DNA of 36,064 bases from an uncultured Lachnospiraceae bacterium (GTDB lineage: Bacteria; Bacillota; Clostridia; Lachnospirales; Lachnospiraceae), in assembly GCA_910585765.1 (NCBI GenBank), contig CAJUES010000037.1, forward strand, positions 1 to 36,064, in the 5' to 3' direction. The notes under the pieces were generated by a model. That model searched no databases and had not been told where the DNA came from. It worked only from the letters and a program-made list of their open reading frames with translations. The translations under genes and the position numbers were made by a program. How positions within the stretch are numbered: position 1 is the first letter of the stretch; each line of letters opens with the position of its first letter. Positions 7,150 to 14,382 of this stretch are shown here, piece by piece.

Positions 7150-8757
7150 ATGAAGAAAAAATTGACTCTCTGGGCAGCGCTCTGCATGGTATTTGTATGC
7201 CTTATGTCTATGACTGCAGCAGCTGCTGGAACAGCAACCATCGGTCAGTGTACCATCAGCGGCGGAAACCAGATCACCGTGGTCGCTGCGGCAAACGGTG
7301 TGGCGAGCGAGGATGGGAATCTCTATCTGTTTGAGATGAAGCCCTATCAGAACTCAATCAAAGGAAGAGCGGATTTCTGCGCGGTGGCGCCCAACGCTCC
7401 GACAGTGACGTTCGTGACTCCGCTCGATCACGGAACTGCCAATTCCAAGCTCTACTCGAAGTTTGTGGTGGCAGCAGTGCAGGGCGGCGCATTCGTGCCG
7501 GTAAGCCAGGAATTCTACATCACGAATCCCGAGGTGCTTGCCACACACAACGCGGCAAATCCGGTTCCGACGTCTATCAAAGGTCTCACGGCCGACAACG
7601 TGGCGATGATCGCCATGGCAGACCTGGGCGTACAGCATGCAAGCTATGAGCTGGCGATCGACAGATTTTTCACACCGGGTCCCGGGATCCCGTACAACTA
7701 CAATGGAAAGACCTACAGCTTCAACCAGGGTATCGTAGGGGAGTACGACATGATCATGAATATCTTTGCCTCACAGAAGGTGGAAGTTACCATGAACATC
7801 GTGAACTACTACAATGCAGCGACAGCCCTCACCGTGAAACCGACAGGACGTGTCGGCGGCTACAGACATTACGCGTTTAACACGGACGAGCAGCAGGGTG
7901 CGGAGTCCATCGCGGCGCTGATGTCCTTCCTGACAGTGCGTTACAGCAATCCGGCGACCGGTCTGATCACAAACTGGATCATCGGCAACGAGGTCAACAA
8001 CAACAATCCGTGGTATTTTGCAGGAAATTACAATGCGACAAACTTTGCCCTTGAGTACGAGAAGGCATTCCGCATGTGCTACAATGCCATCAAGAGCGAG
8101 AACGCCAATGCAAGAGTGCTCACCTGTATCGACCAGAGATGGAACTGGGAGGACGGCACGGCAAACCAGTATGGAGCCAAGAAGTTTATCGATGCCTTCA
8201 ATACGGACATTGTCTCCCACGGAAATATTGACTGGGGTGTAGCATGGCATCCGCATCCGGTGCCGCTCACGGCTGCAAAGTTCTGGGATATGCCTGCAAA
8301 CTACAAGCGGCTCAATCTGATCAGCCAGAGTGCAGGCACAAAGATGATCAATCCCCAGAATATGAACGTATTTACAGAGTACATGAGCCAGCCGGCATTC
8401 CTTGCGCCGAACGGTCAGGTGCGGTACATCATCATCTCCGAGATCCTGTTCAACTCCATGACCTCGGACGAGGCGACACAGGCGGCATCGTTCGCGTACG
8501 CGTACAAGCTTGCCGAGAAGAATCCGCTGATCAAGGGATTCATCGTGCACAGGGCAGTGGACAACCTGTATGAGTTAAATTCGGACAAGATCGCCTGCGG
8601 ACTGTTCAACTGTGATGCAAACGGTCTTGCGACCACACCGAAGATGATCTACAATGTATACAAGTTCATCGACACACCGCAGTCGGCAGCTTATACACAG
8701 CAGCTGCTTCCGGTGATCGGCGCTTCAAGCTGGCAGTCACTCGGTGTCAATCCGTAA
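7150..8757 (+). CDS. Secreted DUF5722 protein, predicted glycosidase-like TIM barrel (paralog 2)
   Basis: A 535-residue exported protein with a signal peptide (LTLWAALCMVFVCLMSMTAA), paralogous to the upstream gene over its whole length. Shared segments include TYSFN, ARV, IDQRWNXEDGT and the GNEV motif. Glu281 (IIGNEVNNNNPW) and Glu431 (YIIISEILFN) are spaced 150 residues apart, exactly as Glu287 and Glu437 in the first copy, so both predicted catalytic acids are kept. The TTG at 7135 was not used as start: GAGGAGG (7137-7143) points to ATG 7150. It has its own promoter (7068-7096) and its own terminator (8795-8830). Differences around the second Glu (SEILF against TEMGF) suggest diverged specificity. 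The hydrolase function is inference from motif placement. Confidence 0.8.
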   Translation: MKKKLTLWAALCMVFVCLMSMTAAAAGTATIGQCTISGGNQITVVAAANGVASEDGNLYLFEMKPYQNSIKGRADFCAVAPNAPTVTFVTPLDHGTANSKLYSKFVVAAVQGGAFVPVSQEFYITNPEVLATHNAANPVPTSIKGLTADNVAMIAMADLGVQHASYELAIDRFFTPGPGIPYNYNGKTYSFNQGIVGEYDMIMNIFASQKVEVTMNIVNYYNAATALTVKPTGRVGGYRHYAFNTDEQQGAESIAALMSFLTVRYSNPATGLITNWIIGNEVNNNNPWYFAGNYNATNFALEYEKAFRMCYNAIKSENANARVLTCIDQRWNWEDGTANQYGAKKFIDAFNTDIVSHGNIDWGVAWHPHPVPLTAAKFWDMPANYKRLNLISQSAGTKMINPQNMNVFTEYMSQPAFLAPNGQVRYIIISEILFNSMTSDEATQAASFAYAYKLAEKNPLIKGFIVHRAVDNLYELNSDKIACGLFNCDANGLATTPKMIYNVYKFIDTPQSAAYTQQLLPVIGASSWQSLGVNP

Positions 8758-8794
8758 TAAAACGCATATATATAATGTATATATAACGCATAAG

Positions 8795-8830
8795 CAAGAA
8801 CCGGGATCATACGATTCCGGTTCTTGTTTT
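8795..8830 (+). terminator. Rho-independent terminator after the second DUF5722 gene
   Basis: CAAGAACCGG (8795-8804) pairs perfectly with CCGGTTCTTG (8817-8826) and is followed by TTTT. An AT-rich imperfect palindrome of TATATA type (about 8765-8782) lies between the stop codon and this hairpin. Confidence 0.9.
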
Positions 8831-8889
8831 GTGAGCAGCCGTTCCCTGCTCGAAGGCACACGGGCGTCCAGAGGAAAGTATAATACAAA

Positions 8890-8918
8890 TTGACAAATAC
8901 AGGGCTACGCTTTATAAT
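8890..8918 (+). promoter_or_regulatory. Perfect-consensus sigma-A promoter upstream of the transglutaminase-like gene
   Basis: TTGACA (8890-8895), exactly 17 bases, TATAAT (8913-8918). Transcription would start near 8925, leaving a 5' leader of about 115 bases before the ATG at 9042. I see no known riboswitch in the leader. Confidence 0.85.
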
Positions 8919-9041
8919 AAAAAGCAATAAGGGACTGTTAACAGGGAAGTTAAAAACTGTCACCAATTTGTTGCTGGCGGTTTCATTATGGAGGATGAGG
9001 CTCATGGGGAAGTATAAGGATCAATTTAGGAGGAGACTGAT

Positions 9042-10685
9042 ATGCGTATAGTGGAGAAAATACTGTACGGATTTGGTGGCTTGCTGGCGCTTATACTTCT
9101 TTTTATTGCGATCTGCCACTATAATCCGGAACTGGCGGAAAAAATAGGCGCCAATCAAAAAGTGCAGGCGGTGGAGGTCGACACCGCACAACGCGCTGGC
9201 GAAATGCCGGTGGCGAAGGTATCTGTGACACTCGGCGAGCTGCCGGCAGCGGAAAACACCCGGGCACTGACGGAGACTGCAGCGAAAAGCAACACTGCAC
9301 CAGGGAACAACACACGCTCGGCGGAGGACGACGCGGACAGCGACAAGAGCGCGGAGAGCAAGCTGAAAGTGCCGGGAAAGGTTGCAGGGCTGAACGGCTA
9401 TATCCCGGTCAAGGCAACCGGCACGGAGATCACGCAGACCAAGGCGGACGAGATCGCCAAGGAGCTCAGCAAGGGCGAGACAGGCAGCAGCCTGACCTTT
9501 GACGGTGATATCTATCCGTATTATGCGATCATCAACGAGACGCAGAGAGCGGTCTACCGGCAGATCTATGCCAACGCCAACGCGCAGAACAGACATTTTG
9601 CGCCGGTGGAGGACATCACGGCAAACGACTTAAAGAACGCTTTCACGTCTGTGGTGAACGATCATCCGGAACTGTTCTGGGTTGACACGGCATACAAGTA
9701 TCAGTACACGCCCAAGGGAAGCGTCGCTGACATCACGCTTGTATTTAATGTGACGGCAAACAACTTAGACTCGTCAAAGTCCGAGTTCGAGGCGGCGGCG
9801 AAACTGATCCGGGATGAGACGTACGGGAATTACACGGACTATGATAAGGAGAGGATCGTACACGACGCGCTGATCAGCAGGGTGAAGTACGATGCGAATG
9901 CGCCGATGAACCAGAGCGCATACAGCGCGCTGGTCTATGGCAGGACAGTGTGTGCGGGCTACGCGAGGGCATTTCAGTATATCCTGCAGCAGCTCGACAT
10001 CCCATGTTACTATGTGACAGGGTTTGCCGGTGAGAATCACGCGTGGAACATTGTCAGGCTCGATGACGGATATTACAACGTGGACAGCACATGGGATGAC
10101 ACCAATCCGAACACCTACGACTATTTCAACTGCTCGGATGCCGACTATGCGTCAGACCATGTGAGGCGGGATCTGTCCATCTATCTGCCGGCGTGCGACG
10201 GCAACCGCTACAGCGGACTCGAAGTCAATCCGTCCGTGACGCCGCCGACGACTGTGACAAAGCCTTCGACGGGCACGACGACCACGACCACACCGACCAC
10301 ACCGTCCAACAGTACCACGACGGCGACGGGAACGACGACGACCACCACAGGTCAGACCACAGCGACAAACACGGAGTCGATCACTGTAGTCACGGTGCGC
10401 GGGGGCGGAGATGAGGATTATATCGACAATATCGGCGATTACTTCAATGAATGCTTTGCGGCGATGATCGACAGGGACGATGAGGTGATAACGTTCGACC
10501 TGATCGTCACGGACAAGAAGCTCTGGGATAACATCTACAAGGCATACGACAGGGGCGACTGCCAGGAAGGATATATCGACCGCTACCTCGTTGAAAAGCA
10601 CAAGAATGCGTGCAGTATGCATGTGGAGGCGGTGCCGAGAACCGACGGAAGTTATCTGCTGAGACACCGCGGGGTGATCAGTTAG
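9042..10685 (+). CDS. Membrane-anchored transglutaminase-like protein with Thr-rich linker
   Basis: A 547-residue protein. Residues about 8-26 form an N-terminal membrane anchor (GFGGLLALILLFIAICHY). A charged, Thr/Ala-rich stretch follows, then a transglutaminase/protease-like core (about residues 150-370) with a complete triad: Cys304 in GRTVCAGYARAF, His333 in ENHAWNIV and Asp348 in YYNVDSTWDD. Next comes an almost pure Thr/Pro/Ser linker (about 405-450), then a C-terminal acidic domain of about 100 residues that I do not recognise. Such proteins act outside the cell on peptide bonds or side chains, for example in wall-associated crosslinking or proteolysis; the substrate is unknown. AGGAGG at 9028-9033 sets the start. 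It has its own consensus promoter. A MITE-like repeat begins on the last base of the stop codon. Confidence 0.85.
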   Translation: MRIVEKILYGFGGLLALILLFIAICHYNPELAEKIGANQKVQAVEVDTAQRAGEMPVAKVSVTLGELPAAENTRALTETAAKSNTAPGNNTRSAEDDADSDKSAESKLKVPGKVAGLNGYIPVKATGTEITQTKADEIAKELSKGETGSSLTFDGDIYPYYAIINETQRAVYRQIYANANAQNRHFAPVEDITANDLKNAFTSVVNDHPELFWVDTAYKYQYTPKGSVADITLVFNVTANNLDSSKSEFEAAAKLIRDETYGNYTDYDKERIVHDALISRVKYDANAPMNQSAYSALVYGRTVCAGYARAFQYILQQLDIPCYYVTGFAGENHAWNIVRLDDGYYNVDSTWDDTNPNTYDYFNCSDADYASDHVRRDLSIYLPACDGNRYSGLEVNPSVTPPTTVTKPSTGTTTTTTPTTPSNSTTTATGTTTTTTGQTTATNTESITVVTVRGGGDEDYIDNIGDYFNECFAAMIDRDDEVITFDLIVTDKKLWDNIYKAYDRGDCQEGYIDRYLVEKHKNACSMHVEAVPRTDGSYLLRHRGVIS

Positions 10686-10840
10686 GAATTGTAGGGAAAT
10701 AAGTGCTCAGATTGCGCAGGATATTTCTTCAGGATTGCAGGAGAAAAAACGTAGGCGTAGCGGGCTACGGCGAGGCTTTTTGTCCTGCAAGATTGGAGAA
10801 ATAGACAAGCAAGATGTGTCACTTATTTTTCTACAGTTCC
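10685..10840. mobile_element. MITE-like element with 21-bp terminal inverted repeats
   Basis: The left end GGAATTGTAGGGAAATAAGTG (10685-10705, a 21-base repeat quoted here as GGAATTGTAG plus its continuation) mirrors the right end CACTTATTTTTCTACAG and on to 10840, with 18 of 21 positions matching. Inside is a second long hairpin: GCAGGA plus an A-run (from 10737) pairs with a T-run plus TCCTGC (to 10788), with an inner stem GTAGCGGGCTAC (10757-10768). No protein is encoded. A related, decayed copy in opposite orientation lies at 28456-28513. Size, inverted ends and dispersed copies fit a non-autonomous miniature element or REP-like repeat. Confidence 0.7.
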
Positions 10841-10867
10841 TTAGTATATATTTTAAATATGGCAATC

Positions 10868-10905
10868 AAAAAGGGAATGGATCAGCAATGATCCATTCCC
10901 TTTTT
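10868..10905. terminator. Bidirectional terminator between the MITE and the rubredoxin gene
   Basis: AAAAAGGGAATGGAT (10868-10882) and ATCCATTCCCTTTTT (10891-10905) are perfect complements around an 8-base loop, with A-run and T-run on opposite flanks, so it can terminate transcription from both sides. Confidence 0.9.
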
Positions 10906-10916
10906 CCTGACCATGA

Positions 10917-11090
10917 TCAATTGTAGTTATCGATGCATGGCTGGAACATATCCTTGGTCACGCCGCACAGCGGGCAGCACCAGTCTGCGGGAAGATCTTC
11001 AAAAGCAGTTCCCGGAGCGATTCCATGCTCGGGATCTCCCTTTTCAGGGTCATAGGTGTAGCCACACGGGTTGCAAAAATATTTTCTCAT
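10917..11090 (-). CDS. Rubredoxin
   Basis: A 57-residue rubredoxin, a one-iron electron carrier of the cytoplasm. CNPCG (Cys6, Cys9) and CPLCG (Cys39, Cys42) provide the four iron ligands; GYTYDPEKGDPEHGIAPGTAFEDLP is split here as GYTYDPEKGDP then GIAPGT and is typical of the family. An extra Cys38 precedes the second pair, where Val is more usual. ATG 11090 is chosen because AGGAG lies nine bases upstream (11100-11104); a longer frame from 11117 has no such site. It lies downstream of the reverse rubrerythrin gene on the same strand and probably passes electrons to it for peroxide or oxygen reduction. Confidence 0.95.
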   Translation of the reverse strand: MRKYFCNPCGYTYDPEKGDPEHGIAPGTAFEDLPADWCCPLCGVTKDMFQPCIDNYN

Positions 11091-11141
11091 ATCGTATCTC
11101 TCCTTTTGATCAGGCAAAAAAGTTTAACCTGATGTGTTTCT

Positions 11142-11189
11142 TAATCAAAGTATCTCTTAACCAAAGTATTTCTTAACCAAAGTATCTCT
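11142..11189. repeat. 16-bp tandem repeat running out of the rubrerythrin 3' end
   Basis: Three head-to-tail 16-base units, consensus TAACCAAAGTATCTCT on the plus strand: 11142-11157, 11158-11173, 11174-11189, with a decayed fourth before them (about 11125-11141). On the minus strand the first unit encodes the last residues of rubrerythrin (KRYFG and stop), so the 3' coding end has been duplicated downstream in shifting frames. Confidence 0.8.
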
Positions 11190-11712
11190 TTAACAGACCC
11201 TCGAATGCCTTGCCGTGTCTTGCCTCGTCACGAGCCATCTCATGAACGGTGTCGTGGATCGCGTCAAGATTGGCAGCCTTAGCGCGCTTTGCAAGATCGA
11301 ACTTGCCAGCGGTAGCGCCGTTCTCAGCCTCCACACGCATCTGGAGATTCTTCTTGGTGGAATCTGTCACGACTTCGCCTAAGAGCTCAGCAAACTTTGC
11401 AGCGTGCTCTGCCTCTTCCCACGCAGCCTTCTCCCAGTAAAGACCGATCTCAGGATACCCCTCTCTGTGGGCAACCCTTGCCATCGCAAGATACATACCA
11501 ACCTCTGTGCACTCGCCGTTGAAGTTTGCTCTCAGATCTGCCATGATGTCCTCGCTGACACCCTGTGCGACACCTACCACATGCTCGGCAGCCCAGGACA
11601 TAGCGCCCTCCTGTGCCTTGAATTTCTCAGCGGGTGCATTGCACTGCGGACATCTCTCCGGCGCGCTGTCTCCCTCGTGAACATAACCACATACAGTACA
11701 TACAAATTTCAT
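11173..11712 (-). CDS. rbr: Reverse rubrerythrin (rubredoxin domain first)
   Basis: A 179-residue non-haem diiron protein with the rubredoxin-like domain at the N-terminus (Cys5, Cys8, Cys21, Cys24 in CTVCG and CPQCN) and the ferritin-like diiron domain after it, the reverse of classical rubrerythrin. Diiron ligands are expected in GECTEVGMYL, EEAEHAAKF, RVEAENGA and ARDEARHGKAF. In clostridia such proteins reduce hydrogen peroxide and oxygen using electrons from rubredoxin and NADH-dependent reductases. ATG 11712 follows AAGGAGGA; a longer frame from 11739 is less likely. Genes for a Fur-type regulator (upstream) and rubredoxin (downstream) are on the same strand, giving an oxidative-stress group. 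Its 3' end is part of a 16-base tandem repeat. Confidence 0.93.
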   Translation of the reverse strand: MKFVCTVCGYVHEGDSAPERCPQCNAPAEKFKAQEGAMSWAAEHVVGVAQGVSEDIMADLRANFNGECTEVGMYLAMARVAHREGYPEIGLYWEKAAWEEAEHAAKFAELLGEVVTDSTKKNLQMRVEAENGATAGKFDLAKRAKAANLDAIHDTVHEMARDEARHGKAFEGLLKRYFG

Positions 11713-11762
11713 TTTAAAGTCCTCCTTTTTTATTATCACTATGAAAAACAGATCGGCTGTAG

Positions 11763-12197
11763 CTATTCACTGTTCTCCAATAAGCCAGTATGATTTTTGC
11801 CTGATTCCCGGTCAAGGCAGTTTCTGCAGGTGCCGCAGAAGTATAGTCTGTGCTCCTGTATCCGTCCGTCAAAGTCCTCGGCTGCCCTGGCGTCGATCTC
11901 CGAGACCGCGCTGTACGCCATAGGAAGGTCGATGACCGCGCTGCAGCTGCTGCACACGAAATGGTAGTGCGGGCTGGTATTGTAGTCAAAATGGTCAATC
12001 CCCAGCAGACCGAAGCTGTGCTTCGCGATCATGCCGGCATCCGCGAGCTGGTTCAGGTTGCGGTACACAGTGCCGAGACTGATGTTTGGGAAGGATTCCT
12101 TCACATTGGAGTAGACAAGCTCCGCTGTCGGGTGATCCCTGCGGGATTGTAGGAAGGAGAGGATAGCTGCCCGCTGGCGGCTGTATTTCATCGTCAT
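11763..12197 (-). CDS. Fur-family regulator, probably PerR-type
   Basis: A 144-residue Fur-family metalloregulator. The N-terminal winged helix includes KYSRQRAAILSFLQSRRDHPTA (start) and ISLGTVYRNLNQLADAG (recognition helix). The C-terminal dimerisation and metal-binding part has HYHFVCSSCSAVIDL (CxxC), and CGTCRNCL near the end gives the second pair of structural zinc ligands. HFDYNTSPHYHF carries the His/Asp ligands expected for the regulatory metal. ATG 12197 (or the Met two codons on) is preferred over 12269 because the family starts here; AGGGG lies upstream. The promoter has a PerR-like box over its -10, and rubrerythrin and rubredoxin lie downstream, which together favour a peroxide sensor over Fur or Zur. 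Confidence 0.85.
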   Translation of the reverse strand: MTMKYSRQRAAILSFLQSRRDHPTAELVYSNVKESFPNISLGTVYRNLNQLADAGMIAKHSFGLLGIDHFDYNTSPHYHFVCSSCSAVIDLPMAYSAVSEIDARAAEDFDGRIQEHRLYFCGTCRNCLDRESGKNHTGLLENSE

Positions 12198-12291
12198 AGA
12201 ACCCCTGCCTTTCTGCTGGAGCGTGTCCGTGTGTGCAGAGAGCGTCCTGCACCGGCATGCTCCGTACATCGTCGATCATTATGATATAAAT

Positions 12292-12306
12292 CAGTAATGA
12301 TTACTG
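12292..12306. promoter_or_regulatory. Perfect 7-1-7 palindrome (second Fur-family operator candidate)
   Basis: CAGTAATGATTACTG is a perfect 7-1-7 palindrome, the geometry used by Fur, PerR and Zur. Its core GTAATnATTAC is closer to Zur sites than to PerR sites. It lies just downstream of the -10 of the regulator's promoter, over the expected transcription start. Confidence 0.6.
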
Positions 12307-12308
12307 TT

Positions 12309-12337
12309 ATTATAATCATTAAAATCGGGTTTGTCAA
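12309..12337 (-). promoter_or_regulatory. Perfect-consensus promoter of the Fur-family gene, with PerR box over the -10
   Basis: On the minus strand TTGACA (12337-12332), 17 bases, TATAAT (12314-12309). The plus-strand sequence TTATAATCATTAAAA (12310-12324) matches the PerR box TTATAATnATTATAA at all but one position and covers the -10. A bound repressor would block RNA polymerase, so autoregulation is expected. Confidence 0.8.
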
Positions 12338-12404
12338 TATGAATTTTGTGCTGATTAAAAAAAAATTAAGAAATCCCCAAAGCACTATATTTTAAAACGG
12401 GATA

Positions 12405-12413
12405 TGCTATACT
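12405..12413 (+). promoter_or_regulatory. Extended -10 element for the sensor kinase gene
   Basis: TG-C-TATACT (12405-12413) is a good extended -10 about 50 bases before the kinase start; no convincing -35 is visible. Confidence 0.45.
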
Positions 12414-12465
12414 AATCTTATATTTACTCGATCACACTCGTTTTATGCACTGGAATGGAGATTAT

Positions 12466-13614
12466 ATGAATAGGAAGACACATATCAAACTCAAAACGAA
12501 AATGATGATCCTGTTTCTCGCGATCATACTGGTGCCCCTGGTGTGCGGTGTCATGGTGTTCATGGGCTATGGATATTATGAAAACATTGACATACTGCAC
12601 GAGCTGAGCAAGAAGGATATCATGATCGGTGCCATCGTGAACAGGCGTCTGCTGCAGTATATGGTGGTCGCCATGGTGATCATACTGATCCTTACCAGCG
12701 GCATTATCACGGCGTGGCTCAACCGGGACGTGTACAGACCGCTCAAGGAGCTGAGCGTGGCGATGCAGCACATCTCGGCGGGCGATTTTGACTATCACAT
12801 GAACGGCGGGCGCGGGGACGAGATCGGACTGCTGTTTGAGAACTATGAGCAGATGCGTCTCCAGCTGAAGGAGAGCGAGGAGGAGAAAGCCCAGAATGAA
12901 AAGAAATCCAAGGAGCTCGTGAGCAATATCTCCCACGATCTCAAGACACCGATCACGTCGATCAAGGGCTATGTCGAGGGGATCATGGACGGTGTTGCCA
13001 ACACGCCGGAGAAGATGGATAAGTATATCAAGACCATCTACAACAAGGCGAACGACATGGATAGGCTCATCAACGAGCTGACTACGTACTCGGGGATCGG
13101 TTCCAACAGGATCCCGTACCATTTTAACATCCTCAATGTGTCGGATTACTTTTCGGACTGCGTGGAGGAGGTCGGGCTTGACCTCGAGGCGAAGAATATC
13201 CACCTCAATTTTACCAACCTCGTGCCGGCGGGCACCTGTGTCGTGGCGGATCCGGAGCAGCTCAAAAAGGTCATCAACAATGTCATCAGCAACAGCGTGA
13301 AGTATATGGGGCATGACAACGGCGTGATCGATATCAGGCTTCTGGATGAGGGCGAGTCCGTGAAGATCGAGATCGAGGATGACGGAAAGGGGATCGCGTC
13401 AAAAGATATCGGAAGTATTTTCGAGCGTTTTTACAGGACGGATTCCTCGAGAAATTCCCTCCAGGGCGGCAGCGGCATCGGATTGAGCATCGTGAAGAAG
13501 ATCATCGAGGATCATGGCGGGTACGTGTGGGCGACCAGCAGGGAGGGCGAAGGAACCTGCATGCATTTCGTGCTGCGCAAGTACACGGAGAAGACCGACG
13601 AAGTGGTGATTTAG
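12466..13614 (+). CDS. Sensor histidine kinase (HAMP, HisKA, HATPase)
   Basis: A 382-residue membrane kinase. Two membrane segments (about residues 13-35 and 66-87) flank a short external loop of about 30 residues, so it may sense a signal in or near the membrane. A HAMP linker follows (YRPLKELSVAMQHISAGDF), then the H-box NISHDLKTPITSIKGYVEG with the phosphoacceptor His, the N-box VINNVISNSVKYM, the G1 box DDGKGI, the F-box FERFYR and the G2 box GSGIGLSIVKKII. Start 12466 is preferred over 12445 because GGAG (12456-12459) precedes it closely. It lies 36 bases upstream of its probable partner response regulator. The order kinase first, regulator second is less common. The signal is unknown. 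Confidence 0.93.
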   Translation: MNRKTHIKLKTKMMILFLAIILVPLVCGVMVFMGYGYYENIDILHELSKKDIMIGAIVNRRLLQYMVVAMVIILILTSGIITAWLNRDVYRPLKELSVAMQHISAGDFDYHMNGGRGDEIGLLFENYEQMRLQLKESEEEKAQNEKKSKELVSNISHDLKTPITSIKGYVEGIMDGVANTPEKMDKYIKTIYNKANDMDRLINELTTYSGIGSNRIPYHFNILNVSDYFSDCVEEVGLDLEAKNIHLNFTNLVPAGTCVVADPEQLKKVINNVISNSVKYMGHDNGVIDIRLLDEGESVKIEIEDDGKGIASKDIGSIFERFYRTDSSRNSLQGGSGIGLSIVKKIIEDHGGYVWATSREGEGTCMHFVLRKYTEKTDEVVI

Positions 13615-13650
13615 CAAAATTGACAAAGATGAAAGGAAAGGATAAGGCGT

Positions 13651-14340
13651 ATGAGCAGAATATTGATCGTTGAGGACGAGGAGGCAATTGCGGAGCTTGA
13701 GAAGGATTACCTGGAGCTGAACGATTTCGAGGTGAGGATAGAGAACAGTGGCGATACCGGCCTTGCGACGGCGCTGGCAGAGGAGTTTGATCTGATCATA
13801 CTGGATCTGATGCTCCCCGGGATAGACGGATTTGAGATCTGCAAGCGCATCCGTGAGGATAAGGATGTGCCGATCCTCATGGTGTCGGCAAAGAAGGACG
13901 ACATCGACAAGATACGCGGACTGGGACTGGGGGCGGACGACTATCTGACCAAGCCTTTCAGCCCGAGCGAGCTCGTGGCGCGCGTGAAGGCGCATATGGC
14001 GCGGTACAACCGTCTGGTGGGCAGCCACACCAAGGAGAATGACATCGTGGAGATCCGCGGGATCCGCGTCGATAAGACTGCGAGGCGCGTGTTTGTGGAC
14101 GGCGTGGAGAAAAACTTTACGACGAAGGAGTTTGACCTTCTGACTTTCCTGGCGGAGAATCCGAACCACGTATTTACAAAGGAGGAGATCTTCAGGGAGA
14201 TATGGGATATGGATTCGATCGGGGACATCGCCACGGTGACTGTCCACATCAAGAAAATACGCGAAAAGATCGAGACAGATACCTCCAAGCCCCAATATAT
14301 CGAGACGATATGGGGTGTGGGCTACCGCTTCAAGCTCTGA
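13651..14340 (+). CDS. OmpR/PhoB-type response regulator
   Basis: A 229-residue two-domain transcription regulator. The receiver domain (1-120) has the acidic pocket VEDEE, the phosphoacceptor Asp52 in LIILDLMLPG, the conserved VSAK (Ser in place of Thr) and Lys in LTKPFSPSEL. The C-terminal winged helix (about 130-229) has the typical FTTKEFDLLTFLAENP, VTVHIKKIREKIE and the final WGVGYRFKL. It should be phosphorylated by the kinase encoded immediately upstream and bind DNA as a dimer. A purine-rich site (GGAAAGG) precedes the ATG. Target genes cannot be deduced; the adjacent genes downstream are not obviously regulated by it. Confidence 0.95.
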   Translation: MSRILIVEDEEAIAELEKDYLELNDFEVRIENSGDTGLATALAEEFDLIILDLMLPGIDGFEICKRIREDKDVPILMVSAKKDDIDKIRGLGLGADDYLTKPFSPSELVARVKAHMARYNRLVGSHTKENDIVEIRGIRVDKTARRVFVDGVEKNFTTKEFDLLTFLAENPNHVFTKEEIFREIWDMDSIGDIATVTVHIKKIREKIETDTSKPQYIETIWGVGYRFKL

Positions 14341-14382
14341 TCAACTTCACAAAATTTTACAGCCGAATAGGAATGTGCGAAG

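Noticed and set aside
10258..10380. Thr codon run (ACG/ACC) as a possible tandem repeat array or CRISPR
   Set aside because: It is in frame within the transglutaminase-like gene and encodes a Thr/Pro linker; units are irregular and there are no spacers.
10735..10926. Short plus-strand frame of about 63 residues
   Set aside because: It lies inside the MITE-like element and the bidirectional terminator and has no ribosome binding site.
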